Positions 1-5,828 of a stretch of DNA of 5,828 nucleotides are shown one piece after another. Every line of letters begins with the position of its first letter. The first letter of the stretch is position 1. The translations under genes were made by a program, and so were the position numbers. The notes under the pieces are model-generated. The model worked only from the letters and a program-made list of their open reading frames with translations, was not told the DNA's origin and searched no databases. The DNA comes from an uncultured Campylobacterota bacterium. Lineage in GTDB: Bacteria; Campylobacterota; Campylobacteria; Campylobacterales; Arcobacteraceae. The stretch is taken from contig CAIJNA010000211.1 in assembly GCA_903821805.1 (NCBI GenBank), positions 1 through 5,828 of the forward strand. The letters run 5' to 3'.

Positions 1-2103
1 CCCTATAAAGAAGCTGATGCAATGGCCAAACTTATCCCTGATGAGCTTGGAATAAATCTAAAAGATTCATGGGAAAAAGAACCAAAACTCAAAGAGCTTT
101 GTGAGTTAAATCCAAAGGCGGCAAGAGTTTGGGAATATGCTTTAGCACTTGAAGGGCTAAATAGAAATGCTGGAACTCATGCAGCTGGAGTTGTTATTTC
201 CAATGATCCTCTTTGGTTAAAAACACCACTGTTTAAACCATCTGGTCAGGAATCTATTGCAACGCAGTACAACGGAAAATATGTAGAAGATGTGGACCTA
301 ATAAAATTTGACTTTTTGGGACTAAAAACACTTACTGTAATCGAAGGTGCTTTGCAACTTATAGAGCGAAAATATGGAAATAGAATCAACTTTATAGAGC
401 AAGATGTAAATGATCAGGGCGTTTATGATCTGATTCAAACTGGACATACAATTGGATTGTTTCAAATTGAGTCAAGTGGAATGCAAGACTTAAATAAAAG
501 ACTTAAGCCATCAAATTTTGAAGATATTATTGCGGTACTTGCACTTTATCGACCAGGTCCTATGGAAAGTGGAATGCTTGATGACTTTATTGATAGAAAG
601 CACGGAAGAGCTAAAATTGATTATTTCTATGATGAGTTTGAAGCACCACTTAAACCAATACTTGAACCAACTTACGGAGTTATTGTTTATCAAGAGCAAG
701 TTATGCAAATTGTTCAAGTTATTGGTGGATTTAGCCTTGGTGGAGCCGATTTGGTTCGTAGAGCTATGGGTAAAAAAATTAAAGAAGAGATGGACAATCT
801 TAAAGCTGAATTTGCAGATGGTGGTGTAAAAAAAGGTTATCAGAGAAGTCATTGTGAAGAACTGTTTGATCTAATCGTAAAATTTGCTGGATATGGATTT
901 AACAAATCACACTCAGCTGCTTATGCTATGGTTACATTTTACACATCTTATTTAAAAGCATACTACACTACTGAATTTATGGCTTCATTGCTTACTAGTG
1001 AAAAAGATAATACAGATAAAGTAGTTAAGTATGTTGATGAAGTTAAAAGACTTGGATTTGATCTTGTGCCACCACATATTAATAAATCAGATTTGGTATT
1101 TAGTGCTGAGACTATTGATGATAAAAAAGTTGTAATGTTTGGAATGGGTGCTTTAAAAGGTGCAGGAGATGTTGCAATTAGTTCAATTTTGCGCGCTAGA
1201 AATGATGGTGAATTTAAAGATTTAGCTGATTTTGTAAGTAGAATTGATGGAAGTAAAGTGAATAAAAGAGTTATTGAAACACTAGCTAAGTCAGGTGGTT
1301 TGGATTGTTTTGGTTATTCAAGACGAGCTATATTAGAGCAGATTGAAGATATTGTAGATGCTGTTGGAAAAGCATCGCAAGCTAAAAAACAAGCTATTGG
1401 AAGTTTGTTTGGAGACGATGAAGAGATGATGAGTGTCGATATTTCCATTAAAGATATGCCAGAATATGATGCAAAAGAGATACTTGAATTTGAAAAAGAA
1501 TCACTTGGATTTTATGTATCTGGTCATCCGCTTGATAGATATAGAGAAACTTTTAGTGAAATAAATTATACATTAAGTTCACAGTTCGATGAATTGGCTG
1601 ATGGAAATGAAACTATTTTGATAGGCAAAATAGAAAATATTGCAAAGAAAATGTCAAAAAAAGGTAATTCATTTGGAATTGCTACGATTATAGATTTGCA
1701 TGGAAGCTTTGAGCTTATGCTATTTGACAATCTCCTAAAAGAACTTGAAGATGATTTTGATATAGATAAGCCGATTGCATTTAAGGTTGGTGTAACTGTA
1801 AATGATTTTGGAGTTCGGTTTAACGTAAAAAAAGTTGAGTCATTAAAAGATGCAAAAAATGAAAAATTAAAAGTCAAAAGAGTAGCGGAAATTTTACCCC
1901 CATTAGTTATAAATATTCCATATGATGATAATGAATCGATTCTTTACAAGCTTTTTGAAGTTGTATCTTCAAATCAAGGGAAAAGAGATTTAGTATTTTG
2001 CATCAAATCAAAGCTTGGTGATGTGGAAATTGATAGTGGATACAAAATAAATAAAGAGTGTGAAAAATTATTAAAACAAATTGAGGGAATTTATGTCGAA
2101 TAA
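1..2103 (+). CDS. dnaE: DNA polymerase III subunit alpha, C-terminal part (5' end outside window)
   Basis: Catalytic subunit of the replicative DNA polymerase (C-family), which works in the cytoplasm with the beta clamp and the tau/clamp-loader complex. The frame is open from base 1, so the ATG at 22 is internal; 700 codons are present and roughly 450 N-terminal residues (PHP domain and the first two catalytic aspartates) are missing. Numbering from base 1, visible motifs are AGTHAAGVVI (57-66), the third catalytic Asp in KFDFLGL (D104, matching E. coli D555), LYRPGP (182-187), YQEQVMQI (about 230-237), LGGADLVRRAMGKK (246-259) and FAGYGFNKSHSAAYA (295-309) of the fingers. A helix-hairpin-helix region lies at about 408-438, a likely internal clamp-binding motif IGSLF at 466-470, GFYVSGHPLDRY at about 503-514, an OB fold at about 540-577, and a tau-binding-like C-terminal domain from about 632. 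No frameshift or lost key residue is seen. The stop overlaps surE. Confidence 0.97.
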   Translation, partial: PYKEADAMAKLIPDELGINLKDSWEKEPKLKELCELNPKAARVWEYALALEGLNRNAGTHAAGVVISNDPLWLKTPLFKPSGQESIATQYNGKYVEDVDLIKFDFLGLKTLTVIEGALQLIERKYGNRINFIEQDVNDQGVYDLIQTGHTIGLFQIESSGMQDLNKRLKPSNFEDIIAVLALYRPGPMESGMLDDFIDRKHGRAKIDYFYDEFEAPLKPILEPTYGVIVYQEQVMQIVQVIGGFSLGGADLVRRAMGKKIKEEMDNLKAEFADGGVKKGYQRSHCEELFDLIVKFAGYGFNKSHSAAYAMVTFYTSYLKAYYTTEFMASLLTSEKDNTDKVVKYVDEVKRLGFDLVPPHINKSDLVFSAETIDDKKVVMFGMGALKGAGDVAISSILRARNDGEFKDLADFVSRIDGSKVNKRVIETLAKSGGLDCFGYSRRAILEQIEDIVDAVGKASQAKKQAIGSLFGDDEEMMSVDISIKDMPEYDAKEILEFEKESLGFYVSGHPLDRYRETFSEINYTLSSQFDELADGNETILIGKIENIAKKMSKKGNSFGIATIIDLHGSFELMLFDNLLKELEDDFDIDKPIAFKVGVTVNDFGVRFNVKKVESLKDAKNEKLKVKRVAEILPPLVINIPYDDNESILYKLFEVVSSNQGKRDLVFCIKSKLGDVEIDSGYKINKECEKLLKQIEGIYVE
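2083..2088 (+). promoter_or_regulatory. Shine-Dalgarno site deciding the surE start
   Basis: GAGGGA lies 4 bases before the ATG at 2093, and the GAGG core is 6 bases away, a good ribosome-binding arrangement. It sits inside the last codons of dnaE. This supports ATG 2093 over the in-frame TTG at 2081, which would add four residues and has no comparable site before it. Confidence 0.7.
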
Positions 2104-2887
2104 AAAGAATATTTTGATAACAAATGATGACGGATTTGATGCTGTCGGACTTAAACATTTAGTTGAAGCACTTCGTCCTTTGGCTAATATAACAGTTGTT
2201 GCACCATCAGCAAATAAATCAGCTTGCGCTCATAGTATGACTTTGACACATCCTCTTAGATTTAAAAGTTTTGGCGATGATATGTACAAACTTGAAGACG
2301 GCACACCAACTGATTGTATTTTTCTAGGACTTCATACGTTGTATCCTGATGGTAAAATGCCAGATTTGGTTGTAAGCGGGATAAACATCGGATCTAATAT
2401 GGGAGAAGATATTACTTATAGTGGAACTGTTGCTGGAGCTATGGAGGCTGTTTTACAAGGTGTTCCAGCGATCGCAATTTCACAAGTTCTTGATGACAAA
2501 ATAAAAGAGATAATTGATCTTTGGGACTATTCATTAGCTAAAAAGTCAATTTTTGATATAGTTCAAAAGATTTTAGAAGACGGCTTTCCAGTTTCAAAAA
2601 GAAAGCTACTAAATATAAATATTCCTACTTGCGCTGTAGATGAGTGCAATGGTGTAAGAATCACTAAAGCTGGATATAGAGCTTATGGGAATGATTTTAG
2701 AACTTATCACGATCCAAAAGGTTCTGAATTTCACTGGATTGGACTACACCCACTTATCTGGGAGAGTAATGATAAATTATGTGACTTTGAAGCGGTCAAT
2801 GAAAATTATGTATCAATAACGCCTATAAAGCTTGACATGACAAGCTATGATGATATAGAAAAATTAAACAAATGGATGGAAAAATAA
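2093..2887 (+). CDS. surE: 5'/3'-nucleotidase SurE
   Basis: Metal-dependent survival-protein-E phosphatase. The family dephosphorylates nucleoside 5'- and 3'-monophosphates and in some species short polyphosphate, in the cytoplasm. The product is 264 residues (E. coli about 253), starting at ATG 2093. The N-terminal ILITNDDG motif carries metal ligands D12 and D13. The other expected ligands are S43 in ANKSACAHS and N98 in SGINIGSNMGED. GTPTDC (70-75) and YSGTVAGAMEA (about 109-119) complete the family signature. The start overlaps the dnaE stop by 11 bases in another frame, suggesting translational coupling, and the stop abuts the next ATG. In enterobacteria surE sits with pcm/nlpD/rpoS, so linkage to dnaE is a different arrangement. 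Substrate preference cannot be read from the sequence. Confidence 0.96.
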   Translation: MSNKKNILITNDDGFDAVGLKHLVEALRPLANITVVAPSANKSACAHSMTLTHPLRFKSFGDDMYKLEDGTPTDCIFLGLHTLYPDGKMPDLVVSGINIGSNMGEDITYSGTVAGAMEAVLQGVPAIAISQVLDDKIKEIIDLWDYSLAKKSIFDIVQKILEDGFPVSKRKLLNINIPTCAVDECNGVRITKAGYRAYGNDFRTYHDPKGSEFHWIGLHPLIWESNDKLCDFEAVNENYVSITPIKLDMTSYDDIEKLNKWMEK

Positions 2888-3151
2888 ATGACAATTTATA
2901 ATATATTAAAACAAGATATCAAAGTTTTAAACAGAGATCTTAAAAGCGAAGATGAAATTATCGAGATTTTGAAAAAAAGACTTACTAAAAAAGAGTTCAA
3001 GTACTACATGATGAGACTTGAAAGTGTTGAAAAAGAACTTATGATGAAAGAACTGAAAGCTGATACGCAAAGATTTGATGACATAGAAAAAACAACAATT
3101 AAAAAGCTAAATGCTGAAAAATTAAAACACGAACTTTCAACAAAGATTTAA
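2888..3151 (+). CDS. Small charged helical protein, possible sigma-70 region 4-like HTH
   Basis: An 87-residue protein with no family I can name with certainty. It is rich in Lys, Glu, Asp and Leu, has no cysteine, no signal peptide and no membrane segment, and should be almost wholly alpha-helical and cytoplasmic. Residues 32-43 (LT..E......R) fit the start of sigma-70 region 4. Residues 47-74 align without gaps to my recollection of the region 4.2 helix-turn-helix consensus: EL at 55-56, R62, IEK at 66-68 and KKL at 72-74 fall where EEL, ER, QIEK and KKL occur. The usual turn glycine is K57, so the HTH would be degenerate. Residues 1-30 form a separate charged helix. The ATG follows the surE stop directly, with GGA about 7 bases upstream as a weak ribosome site; psd starts 2 bases after its stop. 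It could be a small DNA- or RNA-polymerase-binding regulator, or only a coiled coil with chance similarity. The gene is well supported; the function is inference. Confidence 0.8.
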   Translation: MTIYNILKQDIKVLNRDLKSEDEIIEILKKRLTKKEFKYYMMRLESVEKELMMKELKADTQRFDDIEKTTIKKLNAEKLKHELSTKI

Positions 3152-3153
3152 TT

Positions 3154-3966
3154 ATGCATATTACAAACAAACTCTCAAAGTATTTTGAAAAATTCGCTTC
3201 GCATGAATTTTCTTCGCCTATTCAAAGTTTCATAAACAATGGATACGTAAAACTTCTTGGCTTAAATATGAGCGAATTTCAAACTCCATCAAGTTATAAA
3301 ACATTAAATCAATTATTTACTAGAGCTCTTGTGAAGCCACGAAGTTTTGACACAACAAGCAGTAATTTTATTTGTGTAGCAGATAGTTATGTAAGTGCAC
3401 AAGGTGAAATCAGAGATAGAATAGCACTCCAAATAAAAGGTATGAGTTACGATATAGAAAGACTTTTTACAAAATATATTAGCGCTGAAAATATTGCTAA
3501 ACTTAAAAATGGTAATTTTATGAATTTTTATCTAAGTCCAAAAGATTATCACAGATATCATAGTCCTTATGATGCAAAAGTTACAAAATTAATCCATGTT
3601 CCAGGAAAACTTTATCCTGTGAATTTTGCTTATTTAAATAAACAAGATGAACTTTTTGTTGAAAATGAAAGAGTTATTCTGGAATGTGTTACAAATGACA
3701 ATAAACTATTTTATATGGTTTATGTTGGTGCTTTAAATGTTGGAAAAATGGTATTTGAATTTGAACCTAGAGTTGCAACAAATGAAGATGCTACGGAAAT
3801 AAAAGTTTATGAATATAACGATTTATTTATAGGAAAAGGAGATTGTCTTGGTTACTTCAAGATGGGTTCAACAGTACTTCTTTTCTGGGAAGAGAATATG
3901 GTTGAGCTTGAAGATTTACTTGATCATAAAGTAAACTTTACAGACATTATCGCAACAACAAAATAA
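3154..3966 (+). CDS. psd: Phosphatidylserine decarboxylase proenzyme
   Basis: Converts phosphatidylserine to phosphatidylethanolamine, the last step of PE synthesis, at the inner face of the cytoplasmic membrane. The proenzyme cuts itself before a serine that becomes the pyruvoyl cofactor. The product is 270 residues, near the roughly 267 of H. pylori Psd and shorter than E. coli (322). The cleavage site is FKMGST: G238/S239, giving a beta chain of about 238 residues and an alpha chain of 32. The other expected triad residues are D77 (CVADS) and H136 in FYLSPKDYHRYHSP, with H133 also conserved. LQIKGMSY (92-99), ENERV (170-174) and VGALNVGKM (191-199) match the Helicobacter-type enzyme as I recall it. 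The residue after D77 is Ser rather than the common Gly; H. pylori also deviates here. There is no clear transmembrane helix. The gap to the previous gene is 2 bases, with no strong Shine-Dalgarno sequence, so translation probably depends on coupling. Confidence 0.95.
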   Translation: MHITNKLSKYFEKFASHEFSSPIQSFINNGYVKLLGLNMSEFQTPSSYKTLNQLFTRALVKPRSFDTTSSNFICVADSYVSAQGEIRDRIALQIKGMSYDIERLFTKYISAENIAKLKNGNFMNFYLSPKDYHRYHSPYDAKVTKLIHVPGKLYPVNFAYLNKQDELFVENERVILECVTNDNKLFYMVYVGALNVGKMVFEFEPRVATNEDATEIKVYEYNDLFIGKGDCLGYFKMGSTVLLFWEENMVELEDLLDHKVNFTDIIATTK

Positions 3967-3976
3967 TTATAATATT

Positions 3977-4795
3977 ATGCAAAGTATTTTAATAACGGGA
4001 TGTAGTACAGGAATTGGTCATGCTACAGCTTATTATCTCAAAGAAAAAGGCTATAGAGTTTTTGCTACTGCACGAACATATGAAGATGTTGAAAAACTGA
4101 AAAAAGATGGTTTTGAAGCATTTGTTCTTGATGTTAGAGACCATAAAAATATTACTGAAGTACTTAAAAATATTACAAATCTTACTGGCGGAACTTTAGA
4201 TATTCTTTTTAATAATGCAGGATTTGGGCAACCAGGTGCAGTTGAAGATATAACAACAAATATTCTAAAAGAGCAATTTGAGACAAATGTTTTCGGACTT
4301 CATGAGATGATGTATCAAGTTCTACCAATTATGAAAAGCCAAGGAAGTGGTAAAATTATAAACCACAGTTCTGTTTTAGGAATCATAAGCTTAAGACTTC
4401 GAGGAGCTTACAATGCTAGTAAATATGCAGTTGAAGGACTTAGTGACACATTAAGACTTGAGCTTAAGGATACAAACACACCGATAAGTGTTACGGTTTT
4501 AAATACGGGACCGATAAAAAGTGAATTTAGAAATAATGCCAAAGCAAAAACAATTGAAAATATAGATATTGAGAATTCAAGATTTTGTGATGTTTATAAA
4601 AAAAGTTTATCATCTGCAAAAAGCGATGTTCCATTTTCTCTTGAACCAATAGATGTAGCTAAAATAGTTGAAAGTATAATATTGACAAAAGATGTGAAAC
4701 CTAGATATTACATCACAAAAGCAACTTATATTTTGGGACTCGCAAAAAGAATTTTGTCTACTACATTACTCGATAAGATTCTTATTAAGATTTAA
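3977..4795 (+). CDS. SDR family oxidoreductase, YbbO-like, probably NADP(H)-dependent
   Basis: Classical short-chain dehydrogenase/reductase of 272 residues, cytosolic or peripherally membrane-bound. The Rossmann dinucleotide motif is ITGCSTGIG (6-14), followed by NNAG (79-82) and the catalytic tetrad N104, S132, Y145 and K149 (YNASK). A TGPIKSEF segment lies at 177-184. The second beta strand ends in FATART with Arg33 and no acidic residue, which favours NADP(H). The overall pattern closely follows E. coli YbbO, including FNNAGFG, the SSV.G.IS stretch, RGAY.ASKYA and a tail with KPRY...T, K-R-L and LDKIL; YbbO is reported as an aldehyde reductase. The C-terminal 30 residues are hydrophobic and basic and might touch the membrane. 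Substrate is unknown; long-chain aldehydes or ketones are a guess. It starts 10 bases after psd with no visible Shine-Dalgarno site and is last in the unit, convergent with the radical SAM gene. Confidence 0.93.
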   Translation: MQSILITGCSTGIGHATAYYLKEKGYRVFATARTYEDVEKLKKDGFEAFVLDVRDHKNITEVLKNITNLTGGTLDILFNNAGFGQPGAVEDITTNILKEQFETNVFGLHEMMYQVLPIMKSQGSGKIINHSSVLGIISLRLRGAYNASKYAVEGLSDTLRLELKDTNTPISVTVLNTGPIKSEFRNNAKAKTIENIDIENSRFCDVYKKSLSSAKSDVPFSLEPIDVAKIVESIILTKDVKPRYYITKATYILGLAKRILSTTLLDKILIKI

Positions 4796-4803
4796 TTTTT
4801 TAT

Positions 4804-5709
4804 CTATTCGCTAACAACTCTTTTTTGTTGTCTTTTATTTTTTGATCCTATATTTTGTTTGTTCGAACTAGTAGTATTTTCGCTATAAATTCTTAAAAAT
4901 GGCGGAAGACTTCTCCCTCCAACTTTTAAAATATCATTAACTAATAATTCTGCAACTTTTTCTTTTTGATGACCTTGAACAGCGGACATATAATCAAATA
5001 AGAATTTTGCAAGTCTATCGAGTGATATTTGCCATGTTGAATAAGTTTGGCCATACAGCCAATTTGAAAAATCATAGAAAGTTTCGTAAACACTTTTTTG
5101 ATGAACTAACAGTTGAAATGTATTATTAAAGTTTCCACTATTATATACAAGATCCCAAAATCTCGAGAATCTTTTCATAATTTGCATTTGCGAAAAAGGT
5201 ATTAGATCGTTTGCCAAAATATCATAAGGTGGAATATCGCTGTAAACCATTCCATATATTTCATCATGACGATTTAGCGTAGTGCCTGAAAGTTTTTTGA
5301 GTACTCCAACTTGAATTTCGCTATTTGATAAACTGCATAAATAATCAAGATTTTCTCCAAAACTTTCACAGCTTTCCCCAGGAAGACCTATTATTAAATC
5401 TAGATGAATATGAGCATTTGTTTCTTTTTCTAAAAATGCAAGATTTTCTTTAATCTTGGGAATATTTAAATTTCTTCTGATATTCTTTGCGATATCTTTT
5501 TTGAGCGTTTGAATTCCAATTTCTAGCTGAAGTGATGTCGGTGGAAATTGCTGAATTCTCATTTTTAGTTCAGCAGGAAAATGATCAGGAATAACTTCAA
5601 AATGAGTAGTAAATGGTTCATCTTTTGATAAGAAGAAGTCAAGGAGTTTATTCGCAAGCTTTATGTCTAAATTGAAAGTCCTGTCTATGAATTTAAAATT
5701 TCTAGACAA
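4804..5709 (-). CDS. B12-binding-type radical SAM protein (DUF4080-like), C-terminal part, cut off at junction
   Basis: About 300 C-terminal residues of a radical S-adenosylmethionine protein, transcribed right to left and ending at TAG (4806-4804). Visible motifs are FKFIDRTFN (5671-5697), LEIGIQTL (5503-5526), DLIIGLPGES (5371-5400) and MKRFSRFWDLVYNSGNF (5128-5178), the last typical of the DUF4080 tail found in B12-binding radical SAM proteins of anaerobes and Campylobacterota. The tail ends in a basic, Ser/Asn-rich stretch. The N-terminal cobalamin-binding domain and the CxxxCxxC motif that would hold the 4Fe-4S cluster are absent: they should lie upstream, but family resemblance stops at about base 5709 where composition changes abruptly. 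The frame happens to stay open through the GC-rich end to the window edge, and the TTG at 5820 is not a credible start. The substrate of this family is unknown; a methyltransferase- or oxidoreductase-type role is possible. Probably not a broken gene in vivo but one truncated by a chimeric junction. Confidence 0.85.
   Translation of the reverse strand: MSRNFKFIDRTFNLDIKLANKLLDFFLSKDEPFTTHFEVIPDHFPAELKMRIQQFPPTSLQLEIGIQTLKKDIAKNIRRNLNIPKIKENLAFLEKETNAHIHLDLIIGLPGESCESFGENLDYLCSLSNSEIQVGVLKKLSGTTLNRHDEIYGMVYSDIPPYDILANDLIPFSQMQIMKRFSRFWDLVYNSGNFNNTFQLLVHQKSVYETFYDFSNWLYGQTYSTWQISLDRLAKFLFDYMSAVQGHQKEKVAELLVNDILKVGGRSLPPFLRIYSENTTSSNKQNIGSKNKRQQKRVVSE
4814..4843 (+). terminator. Weak candidate terminator for the dnaE-to-SDR unit
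   Basis: ACAAC (4814-4818) and GTTGT (4827-4831) can form a 5-bp stem with an 8-base T-rich loop, followed after one base by a T-rich run at 4833-4843. It lies 18 bases past the SDR stop, inside the 3' end of the opposing radical SAM gene. The stem is short and AT-rich, so it may not work alone. No better rho-independent terminator was seen for either gene in the 8-base gap (4796-4803). Confidence 0.25.
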
Positions 5710-5828
5710 ACTGGGTCCAGCCCACAAGGTGCTACTCCATATACTCCGCCTGCCGCCGGCGCGAATCCAGCCGCGACGCAGGAGACAGAGATTGCTTCGG
5801 CCCCGCCGTTTGCTTCGCAAGGCGAAGC
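5710..5828. other. GC-rich segment of foreign or chimeric origin
   Basis: Hand counting gives 70 G/C of 108 bases (about 65%) at 5721-5828 against 12 of 50 (24%) at 5661-5710. On the minus strand it continues the radical SAM frame but yields an Arg/Gly/Trp-rich sequence unlike that family. On the plus strand, frame 1 is open from 5671 to the edge; from 5719 it reads as a Pro/Ala-rich low-complexity peptide (beginning SPQGATPYTPPAAG) that could be a linker from a high-GC organism. The exact breakpoint is uncertain, roughly 5700-5720. It is most simply a contig chimera; a genuine insertion is less likely. Confidence 0.7.
5812..5828. repeat. Perfect 7-bp inverted repeat at the window edge
   Basis: GCTTCGC (5812-5818) and GCGAAGC (5822-5828) are separated by AAG and form a perfect short hairpin ending exactly at the last base. 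TTGCTTCG also occurs as a direct repeat at 5792-5799 and 5810-5817. A fold-back hairpin at a sequence end often accompanies amplification or assembly artefacts, but it could also be a small natural repeat in the high-GC source. Confidence 0.6.

Noticed and set aside
518..829. 103-codon open frame on the plus strand
   Set aside because: Out-of-frame shadow of dnaE across highly conserved motifs; no protein family resemblance.
511..852. 113-codon open frame on the minus strand
   Set aside because: Lies wholly inside conserved dnaE finger-domain coding; its Ile/Asn/Lys/Phe-rich, low-complexity translation is the reverse-strand shadow of AT-rich coding DNA.
1566..1877. 103-codon open frame on the minus strand
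   Set aside because: Antisense to the dnaE OB-fold region; Ser/Phe-rich translation typical of a shadow frame.
2081..2092. TTG upstream start for surE adding four residues
   Set aside because: The ATG at 2093 has GAGGGA correctly spaced before it and places ILITNDDG near the N-terminus as in other SurE proteins.
4773..4785. ATAAG-ATT-CTTAT inverted repeat as the SDR terminator
   Set aside because: The 5-bp stem is almost all A/T, lies inside the SDR coding end, and the T-run begins about 10 bases after it rather than directly at the stem base.
5710..5820. TTG at 5820 as the start of the radical SAM gene, giving a complete 338-residue protein
   Set aside because: The first ~37 residues are Arg/Gly-rich with no family resemblance, come from the GC-rich segment, and the protein would lack the CxxxCxxC cluster motif and B12 domain.

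Overview
This is an AT-rich bacterial window. Gene content and protein signatures point to Campylobacterota (the former Epsilonproteobacteria), probably a Sulfurimonas- or Arcobacter-like lineage; the genus cannot be fixed from this sequence. The strongest clues are a short phosphatidylserine decarboxylase closely resembling the roughly 267-residue Helicobacter pylori type, low GC with A/T-rich third codon positions, and very tight gene packing. No RNA genes, CRISPR arrays, insertion sequences or phage genes were found.

Layout. Bases 1-2103 (+) are the C-terminal 700 codons of DNA polymerase III alpha (dnaE), entering from the left edge. surE (2093-2887, +) overlaps its end by 11 bases. An 87-residue helical protein (2888-3151, +) follows with no gap; it looks like a degenerate sigma-70 region 4 helix-turn-helix. 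Next come psd (3154-3966, +) after 2 bases and a YbbO-like short-chain dehydrogenase/reductase (3977-4795, +) after 10 bases. The five genes look like one co-directional transcription unit. Only 8 bases separate it from a convergent minus-strand gene (4804 to about 5709), the C-terminal part of a B12-binding-type radical SAM protein with a DUF4080-like tail. There is no non-coding stretch over 300 bases.

How the genes relate. The unit mixes replication (dnaE), nucleotide/phosphate housekeeping (surE), membrane phosphatidylethanolamine synthesis (psd) and a probable NADP-dependent carbonyl reductase. No single pathway joins them; co-transcription looks like genome compaction. The small HTH-like protein between surE and psd is the least understood element.

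The right end is abnormal. From about base 5710 to the edge, composition jumps from about 24% GC (5661-5710, hand count) to about 65% (5721-5828), and the radical SAM protein loses family resemblance exactly there. The last ~118 bases most likely come from another genome (chimeric contig or amplification artefact) and end in a perfect 7-bp inverted repeat. I saw no convincing new defence or mobile system; the best leads are the sigma-4-like small protein and the composition break.
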